From NCBI GenBank assembly GCA_000433175.1, contig HF986751.1:1-25062 (forward strand): 25,062 nt of DNA, in the 5' to 3' direction. Below are positions 15,471-24,320 of the stretch, piece by piece. The notes under the pieces are model-generated. The model did not search any database, was not told the origin of the DNA, and worked only from the letters and a program-made list of their open reading frames with translations. How positions within the stretch are numbered: the stretch's first letter is position 1; every line of letters starts with the position of its first letter. The translations under genes and the position numbers were made by a program. The DNA comes from Prevotella sp. CAG:1058 (GTDB lineage Bacteria > Bacteroidota > Bacteroidia > Bacteroidales > Bacteroidaceae).

Positions 15471-16550
15471 TTAGAATCCGTATATCTCCTTCAGCTTCAT
15501 GCCGAGTGCGTCGCCTCTTAAATCGACGGCAACTATTTTCCCCTCGCCGTCAAGCAACACGTTGGCAGGTATGGCGTTGATGCCGTATGTAGGGGCGGCG
15601 GCAGACTGCCAGCCTTTCAGGTCGCTTATGTTAGGCCATGGCATGTCGAGGTTCTTTATTGCGTTTTTCCATGCATCGGCCTTGTTGTCGAACGAAACGC
15701 CGACTACCTCGAAGCCCTTTTCGTGGTATTTCTTGTAATTCTCCACAACGTTTGGCATCTCCTGTCGGCACGGTCCGCACCAGCTTGCCCAAAAGTCCAC
15801 CAACACATAATTGCCCTTGCCGCACCATTCGCTCAGCTTTCGTGCCTTTCCTTCCGTGTCGTTCATTGTCAGGTCGGTAAACTGCATGCCCGGCCTGCGC
15901 TTCTCCAAGGCGGCGAGCTGCCTTTTTATACCAGCCATGGCAGGGTGGTTGTAATAAGGAGCGGTGTCAGGCAAAAGCGCTTTCAGTTCGTCGTAGCCGA
16001 GCATGTAAGACACCGTGCCGAGGTAAACGGCCGGTATGAGGTTGTCCTTATTCTCATTAATAATATTGAGCGTGGCATCTTTCTTGCCGCCCCATGTCTC
16101 GTTGAGTTTCGCTTCCAGTTCCTTTGTCTTTGCCTTTCCGGCGTCTGACATGTCTTTGGCTGCGGCTACGTATTCGGGATACAGCTTGTTCATCTGTTGG
16201 TTGTATTTGTCCAGCTGCTGTTCGTATCCGTAGAGTTTCTTGTTCAGTTCGGAGCCGGTTATGGTATTGTTTACAGTGTTAATGTCTACTGGTGTGCCGT
16301 CGTTGAAGACAGGGTAGTTGCTCTCTGAGGTTATTACGTATATTATCTCGTTGGCCCGGAGCGTACCGCTGAATTCGAATTTCCCGTCTTTTACAGTTGC
16401 ACTGTCTATCGGTTCGCGCTGCGTCAACACGCCTAAATATACCTTTTTCACGTCTGAGGGCACAGTTCCCGTAATCTTGTAAGCCGTGTCTTGCGCATGA
16501 ATGGTCATCAGTCCGAACGCAAGAAACAGAGTGGTCAGAAGTTTTTTCAT
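15471..16550 (-). CDS. TlpA-like thiol-disulfide oxidoreductase with DUF4369-type N-terminal domain
   Basis: A 359-residue exported protein. The start at 16550 (MKKLLTT) gives a clean signal peptide ending at Ile-His-Ala near residue 19; the longer open frame to 16610 crosses the promoter and is rejected. Residues 20-130 form a beta-rich DUF4369-like domain (YKITGTVPSDVKKVYL, DGKFEFSG). A charged helical linker follows (about 105-165). The C-terminal AhpC/TSA-thioredoxin domain (about 222-359) has VDFWASWCGPCRQEMP with the redox pair Cys258 and Cys261, and the cis-proline region INAIPANVLLDGEGKIV. It probably acts in the periplasm or at the membrane in disulfide reduction or exchange. The substrate is unknown. 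The gene is divergent from yhhQ. Confidence 0.93.
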   Translation of the reverse strand: MKKLLTTLFLAFGLMTIHAQDTAYKITGTVPSDVKKVYLGVLTQREPIDSATVKDGKFEFSGTLRANEIIYVITSESNYPVFNDGTPVDINTVNNTITGSELNKKLYGYEQQLDKYNQQMNKLYPEYVAAAKDMSDAGKAKTKELEAKLNETWGGKKDATLNIINENKDNLIPAVYLGTVSYMLGYDELKALLPDTAPYYNHPAMAGIKRQLAALEKRRPGMQFTDLTMNDTEGKARKLSEWCGKGNYVLVDFWASWCGPCRQEMPNVVENYKKYHEKGFEVVGVSFDNKADAWKNAIKNLDMPWPNISDLKGWQSAAAPTYGINAIPANVLLDGEGKIVAVDLRGDALGMKLKEIYGF

Positions 16551-16580
16551 AATTCTTTCTATTTTACATGATAATAGACA

Positions 16581-16611
16581 CAAAGGTATCATGAAATTCC
16601 AATATGCCAAA
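16581..16611 (-). promoter_or_regulatory. Promoter of the TlpA-like gene
   Basis: On the minus strand, TTTG (16611-16608), 19 bp, TACCTTTG (16588-16581) is a full consensus promoter, about 30 bases upstream of the ATG at 16550. Confidence 0.85.
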
Positions 16612-16650
16612 TTAATTAATGTAAAAACTTATAGTATTGACTTTTTTTAT

Positions 16651-16658
16651 TAATTTTG
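16651..16658 (+). promoter_or_regulatory. -7 box of the yhhQ-queF operon
   Basis: TAATTTTG matches TAnnTTTG, 52 bases before the yhhQ ATG. The -33 region is a poor match. It lies back to back with the minus-strand promoter at 16581-16611, so the two units share a 160-base divergent control region. Confidence 0.55.
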
Positions 16659-16710
16659 CAGCCACAATTTATTCACAGAGTGCTTGGTAAACCTCTTAAA
16701 AAACAAGGAA

Positions 16711-17403
16711 ATGAAGACAGGAAAGCAACAAGTAAGCGTGCTGTTCATGCTTTTCAGCACGCTATTTTGCGTTTGCCTGATAACGGCTAACGTATTGGAA
16801 ACAAAGCAAATCTCTTTCGGAGTGGTGAACATTACGGGCGGGCTGCTCGTTTTCCCCGTTTCATACATAATCAACGACTGCGTGTGCGAGGTTTGGGGAT
16901 TCCGCAAGGCGCGCCTGCTGATATGGCTCGGCTTCGCGATGAACCTTATCTTTGTTGCCTTCGGCGCATTGGCAGACGCTATTCCCGGAGCGCCTTATTG
17001 GCACAACGACGAGGGCTTCCATGCTGTATTCGGTCTTGCCCCGCGTATTGCGGCTGCATCGTTCGTGGCGTTTCTTGCAGGCTCTTTCATCAATGCCTAC
17101 GTGATGAGCCGCATGAAGATATCGTCGCAAGGCAAGCATTTCTCTGTGCGTGCCGTAGTGAGTACGCTTTTCGGCGAGACTGCTGACTCGTTGGTGTTTT
17201 TCCCTTTGGCGTTGTCGGGTGTCGTCCCCGCCGGCGAGATGGTACCGCTTATAATATCACAAGTCGTACTGAAGACACTTTATGAGATAATAGTGCTGCC
17301 GCTGACCGTGCGTGTGGTGCGTATGACGAAACGTCATGAAGGCGAGGATGTTTACGATGAAGGAATAAGTTATAGTATTTGGAAAGTATTTAAATTGTCA
17401 TGA
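16711..17403 (+). CDS. yhhQ: Queuosine precursor transporter (YhhQ/QPTR family)
   Basis: A 230-residue membrane protein with about six hydrophobic segments. The ATG at 16711 is preferred to the TTG at 16684; AAGGAA stands just before it. The family pattern is clear: [20 protein letters not shown] at the first helix, [21 protein letters not shown] (the conserved N-D-x-x-x-E-V-x-G block) and, later, [16 protein letters not shown] and [17 protein letters not shown]. YhhQ takes up 7-cyano- or 7-aminomethyl-7-deazaguanine. The stop codon overlaps the queF start (ATGA, 17400-17403), which indicates translational coupling and supports the assigned role. queC, often placed with this pair in Bacteroidetes, is not here. 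Confidence 0.92.
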   Translation: MKTGKQQVSVLFMLFSTLFCVCLITANVLETKQISFGVVNITGGLLVFPVSYIINDCVCEVWGFRKARLLIWLGFAMNLIFVAFGALADAIPGAPYWHNDEGFHAVFGLAPRIAAASFVAFLAGSFINAYVMSRMKISSQGKHFSVRAVVSTLFGETADSLVFFPLALSGVVPAGEMVPLIISQVVLKTLYEIIVLPLTVRVVRMTKRHEGEDVYDEGISYSIWKVFKLS

Positions 17404-17870
17404 CAACAAACGACACAAGGAAAGACGAGGGACTGAAAAGCCTCGGCGCTAAAACAGAATACCGTATGGACTATGCACCCGAGGTGCTTGAGACTTTTGT
17501 AAACAAGCATCAGGAGAACGATTATTGGGTGCGTTTCAACTGTCCTGAGTTTACTTCGTTGTGCCCCATTACGGGGCAGCCGGATTTCGCAGAAATCCGC
17601 ATAAGTTATATTCCAGACGTAAGGATGGTTGAGAGCAAGAGTCTTAAACTTTACCTTTTCAGTTTCCGCAACCATGGCGACTTTCATGAGGATTGTGTAA
17701 ACAAGATAATGAAAGACCTGATAAAGCTGATGGACCCGAAGTACATTGAGGTGACAGGACTCTTTACTCCGCGCGGTGGAATAAGTATTTACCCGTATGC
17801 AAACTATGGAAGGCCGGGTACGAAGTATGAGACGCTGGCTGAAGAAAGGTTTGCAATGCACGACATGTAA
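17400..17870 (+). CDS. queF: NADPH-dependent 7-cyano-7-deazaguanine reductase
   Basis: A 156-residue type I (single-domain) QueF that reduces the nitrile preQ0 to preQ1 for queuosine in tRNAs with GUN anticodons. [13 protein letters not shown] carries the nucleophile Cys55 and the acid Asp62, at the same numbers as in the Bacillus subtilis enzyme. The QueF motif [20 protein letters not shown] (about 82-101) binds NADPH. The C-terminal half has the tunnelling-fold strands with [13 protein letters not shown]. It overlaps yhhQ by four bases, so import of the precursor and its reduction are co-expressed. With a transporter beside it and no preQ0-synthesis gene nearby, the cell might import preQ0, but queC/D/E may lie elsewhere. 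Confidence 0.96.
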   Translation: MTTNDTRKDEGLKSLGAKTEYRMDYAPEVLETFVNKHQENDYWVRFNCPEFTSLCPITGQPDFAEIRISYIPDVRMVESKSLKLYLFSFRNHGDFHEDCVNKIMKDLIKLMDPKYIEVTGLFTPRGGISIYPYANYGRPGTKYETLAEERFAMHDM

Positions 17871-17926
17871 CCTGCTGGCACAAATAAGGCTTTACCGGAA
17901 GGGTTGCGGTTTGTAAGTTTTTGCGT

Positions 17927-20464
17927 ATGCATAGGGATAAGACTATACTCGGTAAAATGAAGCGAAGCCTTGCTTGCAGCCAAAGGCTTACGGTAGGCTT
18001 GTTTCTGTTTTTTTGCTTTATCCGTGTCTTGTCGGCGGAAACAGTCGGTTATGGGGATTCGGTGTTGGCAGGCTGGAAGTACCGTTGCCATGCCGATTCG
18101 TGTGCCAGCAATGTGGAAACCTCCGATTCTGCGTTATGCGCGGTTAACGATACATGCCGCCCCAAGGTAGCTGTGGTTTTGAGTGGCGGTGGTGCGAAAG
18201 GCATGGCCCATATTGGCGCCTTGCGCGTTTTGGAACGTGCCGGAATCCCGATAGACATTATTACGGGAACATCGATGGGAGCGTTGATAGGCGGTTTGTA
18301 TTCTATCGGTTACGACGCAGAGACACTTGATTCGCTGGTAAGTGTACAGGATTGGAATGTTTTGCTTACGGATAAGGTCGACGTGCGGTCTCAAAGCCTT
18401 GAAGAACGTGAAAAACAGAATACTTATATATTATCGCGCCCGTTAGCTATTAAACGAGACAAGAGCGACGTTCGCAATGCACTTGGAGGATTGATAAACG
18501 GCATTAACCTGTCCCAGCTTTTTACGCGCCTGACAGTCGGTTGGCACGATTCGGTCGACTTTGCAGATTTGCCAATACCTTTTGCCTGTGTGGCAACAAA
18601 CATTGTAGATAATACCGAATATGACTTTTATGGCGGGCATTTGTCAACTGCAATGCGGGCCAGTATGGCCATACCGGGCGTATTTACGCCTGTGAGAATG
18701 TTAGGGAGAGTTGACTCATTGCAGTGTGTCGTGGTCAGGGATTCCCGTATGCAGGATAATTCATGTTGGTTGCGGGATTCGTTTGTGTCAGGGGATAAGA
18801 AATACTCTGATAACGAGGATTTGTTGTTGGTTATAAATGACAGCTTGGGGTTACAGGAAAAGGAGATGGTTCTTGTTGACGGTGGGTTGCGCAACAATTA
18901 TCCGGCAGACTTGGCTAAACGGTTGGGGGCTGATATCATAATAGGCGTATCCGTACAGAGCGACCCGAGGACAGCCAACGAGCTAAAAAGCGGTTCGGAC
19001 ATCTTGATGCAGATTGTCGATATGAACTGCAAGAATAAGTTTGAAGAAAACTGGGCGATGACGGATGTCAGGATAAAGGTGGACGTAAAAGGATATTCGT
19101 CGGCCAGTTTCAGTAAAGTCGCAATAGACACACTGATAGCCCGTGGCGAGCAGGCAGCCATGAGCCATTGGGACGAGCTTGTTGGTGTCAGGAATAAGTT
19201 GTGCTTGCCTGATGGTTATAGACATAACCGCGTACGCCGTTTTGTACCTTCAAGCGAGGCTTTGTGTTTTAGGATCGATTCTGTTGTCTTCGATCCGGTT
19301 TTTGATATCGGGCGCGATTATATTGTATCAAAATATGGTATAAGGCAAGGGCAAACAGTGCAGGTGAAACAGATAGAAGAAGCTATTTCTGTACTTAGTT
19401 CAATCTTTTTGTATACTGGCGCCGGTTATAATCTCAGCAAAGAGGATGGCAAGTATATCCTCAAGATGTTTGCGGAGGGACGCAAGACTGTGAAAGTCAA
19501 TCTCGGCGTACGTTTTGATACCGAGGAAATGGTTGCCTTGCAGGTTAACATGTCGCATAGGTTGAGGACCAAGACGCCAATAGAACTTGAGTTTACCGGA
19601 CGTCTTGGAAAACGCATGATGGCCCGCGTTGATGCGGGATTCATTCCCCTTCATTATGGGAAGATGGGATTATCTTATATTCTTAGGCACCATGATATTA
19701 GTATCTTTGAGAATGGTGACAAGGCCTATAATTTCACATATAATAGGAATACGTTGAATTTGCAGGCTATCAGTTTTAGTATTCGTAACTTTTCATGCGG
19801 TATAAGTTTGTGTACGGACTTTTATAATTTCCATAATATTCTTGTCGGTTCTAGAACTGTTAATGAACGTTTGGACGATTTGCATGTATATAGTTACATG
19901 TTTAGTCTGAACTACGATTCGGAAGACCGGTGGTTTTTTACCAGGCGGGGAGCCTGGGCACACATTAGTTACAGATATTGTACTGATAATTTTGTTGGTT
20001 GGAATGGCAATGCCGGCATAAGTGTTGCGGACTTTATGTGGCGTATGTCATTCCCGGCCGGAAGCCGTTTTGTGTTCCAGCCGATGCTTTGTGGACGTTT
20101 CCTGTTTGGCAGCAGGATACCTTTGATTATGCGAAATGCTGTTGGAGGACAAATGCCGGGTCAATATATCGAGCAGCAGTTGCCATTTGCCGGTATAGGG
20201 CACATAGAGTTCATCGATAATTCATTGTTTGCATTACAGTTAAGGGCGCAGCAGCGGATGGGTAGGGCGAATTATATTATTGCGCGCATGTCGCTCGGGC
20301 AAAGTGCCGACAAGTTTAAGCGGATTTTTGAAAGAGGTCCTATTTTTGGCTGTGAGGCTGCTTATTATTATGACAGTATGTTTGGCCCGATAGGTGCAGC
20401 TTTAGGGTACTCAGGGCATACGGATAAACCGTATTTCTATGTTAATCTAGGTTTTGATTTTTAA
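17927..20464 (+). CDS. Patatin-like phospholipase with BamA-like outer membrane barrel
   Basis: An 845-residue protein. A signal peptide is visible (hydrophobic LTVGLFLFFCFIRVLSA, cleavage near residue 37); ATG 17957 is an alternative start that leaves a shorter n-region. The patatin domain (about 79-335) has the oxyanion loop SGGGAKG (86-92), GTSMG with nucleophile Ser116, and catalytic Asp318 in VDGGLRNNYP. A POTRA-like segment follows (about 430-510, FRIDSVVFDP, VKQIEEAISVLSSIF) and then a C-terminal beta-barrel ending in NLGFDF, with the terminal Phe of outer membrane proteins. The arrangement is that of PlpD-type (type Vd) proteins. Odd: about 50 extra residues (about 259-313) sit between the helix after PGVFTPVRM and the DGG motif, where relatives have only a few. 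The gene follows queF by 56 bases. Confidence 0.92.
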   Translation: MHRDKTILGKMKRSLACSQRLTVGLFLFFCFIRVLSAETVGYGDSVLAGWKYRCHADSCASNVETSDSALCAVNDTCRPKVAVVLSGGGAKGMAHIGALRVLERAGIPIDIITGTSMGALIGGLYSIGYDAETLDSLVSVQDWNVLLTDKVDVRSQSLEEREKQNTYILSRPLAIKRDKSDVRNALGGLINGINLSQLFTRLTVGWHDSVDFADLPIPFACVATNIVDNTEYDFYGGHLSTAMRASMAIPGVFTPVRMLGRVDSLQCVVVRDSRMQDNSCWLRDSFVSGDKKYSDNEDLLLVINDSLGLQEKEMVLVDGGLRNNYPADLAKRLGADIIIGVSVQSDPRTANELKSGSDILMQIVDMNCKNKFEENWAMTDVRIKVDVKGYSSASFSKVAIDTLIARGEQAAMSHWDELVGVRNKLCLPDGYRHNRVRRFVPSSEALCFRIDSVVFDPVFDIGRDYIVSKYGIRQGQTVQVKQIEEAISVLSSIFLYTGAGYNLSKEDGKYILKMFAEGRKTVKVNLGVRFDTEEMVALQVNMSHRLRTKTPIELEFTGRLGKRMMARVDAGFIPLHYGKMGLSYILRHHDISIFENGDKAYNFTYNRNTLNLQAISFSIRNFSCGISLCTDFYNFHNILVGSRTVNERLDDLHVYSYMFSLNYDSEDRWFFTRRGAWAHISYRYCTDNFVGWNGNAGISVADFMWRMSFPAGSRFVFQPMLCGRFLFGSRIPLIMRNAVGGQMPGQYIEQQLPFAGIGHIEFIDNSLFALQLRAQQRMGRANYIIARMSLGQSADKFKRIFERGPIFGCEAAYYYDSMFGPIGAALGYSGHTDKPYFYVNLGFDF

Positions 20465-20481
20465 AAAATATGGCTTCAGGC

Positions 20482-20512
20482 GTTGCTGTTTGTGTTTTTT
20501 ACAGTAAATTTG
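20482..20512 (+). promoter_or_regulatory. Promoter of ddh
   Basis: GTTG (20482-20485), 19 bp, TAAATTTG (20505-20512) fits the Bacteroidetes consensus, about 100 bases upstream of ddh. The -33 box is partial. Confidence 0.6.
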
Positions 20513-20611
20513 CAACGATATTGGCGGATATTTGTAGTGAACCTTTGTTATATTGGTTCGTTTTCAGGTTATAGTAAATTTTTAATGGGACTTTTTTATA
20601 AATTGTAGAAA

Positions 20612-21511
20612 ATGAAAAAAATAAGAGCCGCCGTAGTTGGTTACGGCAACATTGGTAAGTATGCAGTTGAGGCACTCGAGGCTGCTGAGGATTTTGAGAT
20701 TGCCGGAATTGTAAGACGCAAGGGAGCAGAAAACAAGCCTGCCGAGTTGGAACGTTATGAAGTAGTTAAGGACATAACTGAATTAAAAGACGTTGATGTG
20801 GCAATTCTTGCAACTCCTACGCGCAGTTGTGAAGAATACGCAAGCAGGATATTGCAGCTTGGTATCAATACGGTAGATAGTTTTGACATTCATACGAGCA
20901 TTAGCCAATACCGTTCTAATTTGATGAAGATATGCAAGGAGCATGGTAAGGTGGCTGTAATTGCTGCCGGTTGGGATCCGGGTTCGGACAGCGTGGTACG
21001 TACATTGTTGCAGAGTCTTGCTCCCAAAGGACTCACATACACTAATTTCGGTCCGGGCATGAGCATGGGACATTCCGTATGTGTGCGTTCGAAAGCCGGA
21101 GTTAAGAACGCTTTGTCTATGACCATCCCTAAGGGTGAAGGCATACATCGCCGCATGGTATATGTAGAACTTGAAGACGGCGCCAGTCTTGAGGAAGTGA
21201 CTAAGGCTATAAAGAGCGACCCGTATTTCGCTAATGATGAAACTTATGTTGAGGAAGTAGCGAGCGTTGACGCCGTACGCGACATGGGCCATGGGGTTAA
21301 TCTCGTACGCAAGGGTGTCAGTGGAAAGACCCAAAACCAGCATTTCGAATTCGACATGAGCATCAACAATCCAGCACTGACAGGTCAGGTTCTTGTCAAC
21401 GTTGCGCGTGCGTCAATGCGCCAGCAGCCCGGATGTTATACAATGGTCGAGATACCTGTTGTTGACCTTCTGCCTGGTGACAAGGACGAATGGATAAGCC
21501 ATTTGGTATAA
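20612..21511 (+). CDS. ddh: meso-Diaminopimelate dehydrogenase
   Basis: A 299-residue enzyme that makes meso-2,6-diaminopimelate from L-tetrahydrodipicolinate, ammonia and NADPH in one step, bypassing the longer succinylase, acetylase or DapL routes. The Rossmann start VVGYGNIGKYAVEAL (8-22) binds NADPH. LATPTRSCEEYA, the substrate loop AAGWDPGSDSV (118-128) and FGPGMSMGHSV (146-156) are characteristic of Ddh. The length is normal. It has its own promoter and terminator, so it is a single-gene unit. meso-DAP feeds peptidoglycan cross-links and lysine. Enzymes of this type are common in Bacteroidales. Confidence 0.94.
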   Translation: MKKIRAAVVGYGNIGKYAVEALEAAEDFEIAGIVRRKGAENKPAELERYEVVKDITELKDVDVAILATPTRSCEEYASRILQLGINTVDSFDIHTSISQYRSNLMKICKEHGKVAVIAAGWDPGSDSVVRTLLQSLAPKGLTYTNFGPGMSMGHSVCVRSKAGVKNALSMTIPKGEGIHRRMVYVELEDGASLEEVTKAIKSDPYFANDETYVEEVASVDAVRDMGHGVNLVRKGVSGKTQNQHFEFDMSINNPALTGQVLVNVARASMRQQPGCYTMVEIPVVDLLPGDKDEWISHLV

Positions 21512-21535
21512 AATTAGTAATTATTATAAGTAACG

Positions 21536-21586
21536 AACAGAGGTTGTCTCATTTTCTCGTATTTTGAGATTTCCTCTGTTTTTTTA
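21536..21586 (+). terminator. Terminator of ddh
   Basis: AACAGAGG (21536-21543) pairs with CCTCTGTT (21573-21580), with an inner TCTCA/TGAGA pair, followed by a run of T. It begins 25 bases after the ddh stop. Confidence 0.8.
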
Positions 21587-22227
21587 TTCATAGTCTGCAA
21601 CGTCTTTTCATAAGTTGAAGTTGAGTCATTATTTCATTCCTGACCGGTTCTCATTGAACAACTTTTTCAATATTATGTTCTTGTAATTTATCATCCGCCG
21701 GATATTATAATCTGTTTTTTGACGACGGTAAGCTGTCTGTGACGTGACGCAAAGTGGTGTGTTGCAGTCTGCCGGTTTGTGTGTTCTGAAGTGTGTGTTA
21801 CGCTTGCCTTGCCGGTAAAAAATCAGGACATATTTATTTCTTAATCCAGGAAACTTAAATATAAAGAATGTTAATGCCGTTGTGCTGGACTTGTCTTTAT
21901 ATTAACGTACGTTTGCATTATACGTCTCGTTAAAGCTGAATTATACCACAAATTGCCCTGATAATCGGCAGGTTTAAGTTAACAAGTTGATTGTTTTTGG
22001 AACGTAATACGGTTGTTTTTACATGAGAAGTGGCCATCAATTATCTCTTAAAGTTTTTGCGTACATTGCTGAAATGATATAAATTGCTCAATATCAGCAA
22101 CTTGTAAATAATGCACTTTTAGTGCGTTTATTTGTATAAAATCCCGAATCGCGGCGGACGTCGCAGTTCTGAGAGCGTTAACTGTATGAAAACAACGATG
22201 GCCTTTTGATTTTCCACCATAAAAGAT
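21587..22227 (+). other. Long intergenic stretch with no recognised gene
   Basis: About 640 bases between the ddh and SulP terminators without a convincing reading frame. It is AT-rich except for a more GC-rich patch at about 21720-21830. TACGTTTG at 21908-21915 matches the -7 consensus but has no good -33 partner and leads to no gene. An unrecognised small RNA or a decayed gene is possible; I cannot support either from the bases alone. Confidence 0.5.
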
Positions 22228-22262
22228 AAGACTGTCTCGATATTGAATATTGAGACAGTCTT
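22228..22262 (-). terminator. Terminator of the SulP gene
   Basis: AAGACTGTCTC (22228-22238) and GAGACAGTCTT (22252-22262) form an 11-bp perfect stem with a 13-base loop. Read on the minus strand, it is followed by ATCTTTTA, and it lies 30 bases after the SulP stop. Confidence 0.7.
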
Positions 22263-22292
22263 GTGCGTTATTTTATTAATGTAAGCTATTCG

Positions 22293-23549
22293 TTATTTAT
22301 CCCCGATAATCTCTTTCGACCTTTCGAGGGCTGTACTTATGTGGTCGCAGATGTTCTCTTTGCCGATAAGTTCGTTGAAGCCCGACTTTTCGAGTACGGT
22401 CTGGACATTGCTGTTTACGCCCGATAGCACAACCTGTATGCCTTCTTTGCGGCTCATTATGCAGAGATTCTTCAGGTTGTGTATTCCAGTAGAGTCGACA
22501 AAGGGCACCTTTCTCATGCGTATCACCCTTACTACGGGACGGTCGCCGAACACCGCCATGACTTCTTCGAACTTGTTACCGGCTCCGAAGAAGTAAGGAC
22601 CGTTAATCTCGTAAACCTCAACACCCTTGGGTATTGTCAGGTGTTCGAGGTTGCCCTGCTCTATGTCTACTTCATCGTTAGGGTCGATTTCGTCCATAAT
22701 CACCTTTACGTCAGTGGTTTCGGCCATGCGCTTCATGAACAGCAGGCATGCTATGAGCAAGCCTACCTCGATGGCTATGGTGAGGTCGAATATTATTGTG
22801 AGGAAGAATGTTATAAGCAGTACGGCGACGTCGCTCTTGGGATTCTTCATAAGCTCGGTGAACGAGCGCCAGCCCGACATTCCGTATGACACTATCACCA
22901 GCACTCCGGCCAGGCAGGCCATGGGGATATACTGCGCAAGCGGCATGAGGAAGAGGAATATCAGCAACAGGACGGCAGCGTGTATGATGCCTGCCACCGG
23001 TGTGCGGCCGCCATTGTTGATGTTGGTCATGGTGCGCGCTATGGCTCCTGTTGCCGGTATTCCGCCGAATAGCGGCGATGCCAGGTTGGCCATGCCCTGG
23101 GCTATAAGTTCGGTGTTGGAGTCGTGGTGGTCGCCGGTGACGCCGTCGGCAACGGTTGCCGACAGCAGCGACTCTATGGCTCCCAGGATGGCAATGGTGA
23201 ACGCCGGCGACACGAGGCTCTTTATCGTCTCCCATGTCATTGGCGGAACCTGTGCGTCGGGCAGTTCGCTGCTTATCGAGAATCTGTCGCCGATGGTCTC
23301 TATCGATGTGACTCCGGCAAAGTTCTTCAGCAGCAGTGCCGCCACAGTCATCACGATAATGGCTATCAGCGAGCCGGGAATCTTCTTGCTGAAGCGGGGT
23401 GTTACGGCTATCAGCAGCACGCTTGCCACGCCTATGATGGCGCTCCACATGTCCATGGTGCTTATGTTGGCGGCGTAGGCGCCCCACTTCTCGATGAAGT
23501 CGTTACGGCTATCAGCAGCACGCTTGCCACGCCGATAATGGCGCTCCAC
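22293..23549 (-). CDS. SulP anion transporter, C-terminal fragment of a frame-split gene
   Basis: The 418-residue frame covers the second part of the SLC26/SulP membrane domain ([66 protein letters not shown]) and a C-terminal STAS domain (about 300-418, with [16 protein letters not shown], the anti-sigma-antagonist-like Ser-containing loop). The first 16 residues are an artefact: they are the upstream duplicate copy read in another frame from a GTG at 23549. True homology begins at [10 protein letters not shown]. Removing one copy of the 101-bp duplication (23401-23602) joins this frame to the N-terminal fragment as one 560-residue transporter. If the duplication is real, the gene is broken. 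The substrate could be sulfate, bicarbonate or a dicarboxylate and is not decided by sequence. Confidence 0.8.
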   Translation of the reverse strand: MERHYRRGKRAADSRNDFIEKWGAYAANISTMDMWSAIIGVASVLLIAVTPRFSKKIPGSLIAIIVMTVAALLLKNFAGVTSIETIGDRFSISSELPDAQVPPMTWETIKSLVSPAFTIAILGAIESLLSATVADGVTGDHHDSNTELIAQGMANLASPLFGGIPATGAIARTMTNINNGGRTPVAGIIHAAVLLLIFLFLMPLAQYIPMACLAGVLVIVSYGMSGWRSFTELMKNPKSDVAVLLITFFLTIIFDLTIAIEVGLLIACLLFMKRMAETTDVKVIMDEIDPNDEVDIEQGNLEHLTIPKGVEVYEINGPYFFGAGNKFEEVMAVFGDRPVVRVIRMRKVPFVDSTGIHNLKNLCIMSRKEGIQVVLSGVNSNVQTVLEKSGFNELIGKENICDHISTALERSKEIIGDK

Positions 23550-23602
23550 ATGTCAATGGTGCTTATGTTGGCGGCGTAGGCGCCCCACTTCTCGATGAAG
23601 TC
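23401..23602. repeat. 101-bp imperfect tandem duplication inside the SulP gene
   Basis: 23401-23501 and 23502-23602 are direct copies of the same 101 bases, differing at three positions (23433/23534, 23436/23537, 23454/23555). Read as SulP, two differences are silent and one swaps Met for Ile. Since 101 is not a multiple of three, the second copy shifts the frame and splits the gene. Confidence 0.95.
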
Positions 23603-24076
23603 TGCCGGAACATCCGTTATGCTAAGGCCGAAGAGGTCTTTTATCTGCGTGGTGAAGATGGTCACGGCAATTCCGCTGGTGAAACCTACGATGATGGGGT
23701 AGGGTATGTACTTTATTATTACTCCGAGGCGCAGCAGGCCGAACAGGATGAGGAATGCGCCGGCCATGAGCGTGGCTATGGCAAGGCCTTCCATGCCGTA
23801 CTGTTGTATTATGCCGTAGATGATGATGATGAAGGCACCCGTTGGGCCGCCTATCTGCACCTTGCTTCCGCCAAATACCGACACGATGAGTCCGGCCACG
23901 ATGGCTGTGATGATGCCTTGTTCGGGAGTTACGCCCGACGCTATGCCGAAGGCGATGGCGAGCGGCAGGGCTACAATGCCTACTATTACTCCAGCCATGA
24001 TGTCTGCCATAAGCGTCTTGCGGTTATAGTTCTTCAGCGTCGACAGCAGACGCGGCCTGAATGTGAAAGGTTCCAT
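23462..24076 (-). CDS. SulP anion transporter, N-terminal fragment of a frame-split gene
   Basis: Starts at [11 protein letters not shown] (24076), 50 bases after a consensus promoter; the frame is open a little further upstream but would cross that promoter. The first 190 or so residues are the standard SulP N-terminal membrane region: [30 protein letters not shown] (the Sulfate_tra_GLY-type signature), [35 protein letters not shown]. The frame reaches LLIAVT and then runs off into about 10 foreign residues before a stop, because the 101-bp duplicate shifts the frame. The remaining membrane segments and the STAS domain are encoded in the frame ending at 22293. Alone, this fragment should not transport. 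Confidence 0.82.
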   Translation of the reverse strand: MEPFTFRPRLLSTLKNYNRKTLMADIMAGVIVGIVALPLAIAFGIASGVTPEQGIITAIVAGLIVSVFGGSKVQIGGPTGAFIIIIYGIIQQYGMEGLAIATLMAGAFLILFGLLRLGVIIKYIPYPIIVGFTSGIAVTIFTTQIKDLFGLSITDVPADFIEKWGAYAANISTIDMWSAIIGVASVLLIAVTTSSRSGAPTPPT

Positions 24077-24128
24077 TTGTCCTGATTTGTTGTTATTCTG
24101 AAATGTTATTTGTTTTTGAAAGAAAGCG

Positions 24129-24159
24129 CAAAGGTACAATGTTTGGATTACAATACAAA
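24129..24159 (-). promoter_or_regulatory. Promoter of the SulP gene
   Basis: On the minus strand, TTTG (24159-24156), 19 bp, TACCTTTG (24136-24129) is a full consensus promoter, about 50 bases before the ATG at 24076. It is intact, so the split gene is probably still transcribed. Confidence 0.85.
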
Positions 24160-24320
24160 ACGTTTTTTATGATTTTTTAGTTCTGTGGAACGACCATACG
24201 CTTTCACACAGCTTTTCTGTCAAACTTCTATGTTTACGGCTATGTTTACGGCGTGGCGGTGCAAGTGTGTTTTTCGATGTATATGTGCAATGGTATGTTT
24301 GTCTTTACTTTATGCATAAA

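Noticed and set aside
17582..17600. GGATTTC-GCA-GAAATCC hairpin inside queF
   Set aside because: A 7-bp stem within a coding region can easily arise by chance, and the encoded PDFAEIR residues are conserved in the family.
22627..23478. Long plus-strand open frame across the SulP gene
   Set aside because: It is antisense to well-conserved SulP and STAS motifs and its Met/Ser/Thr-rich translation has no protein-like pattern.
24228..24251. Two tandem copies of a 12-base unit upstream of SulP
   Set aside because: Only two copies, about 70 bases beyond the SulP -33 box and outside any gene; too little to claim a function.
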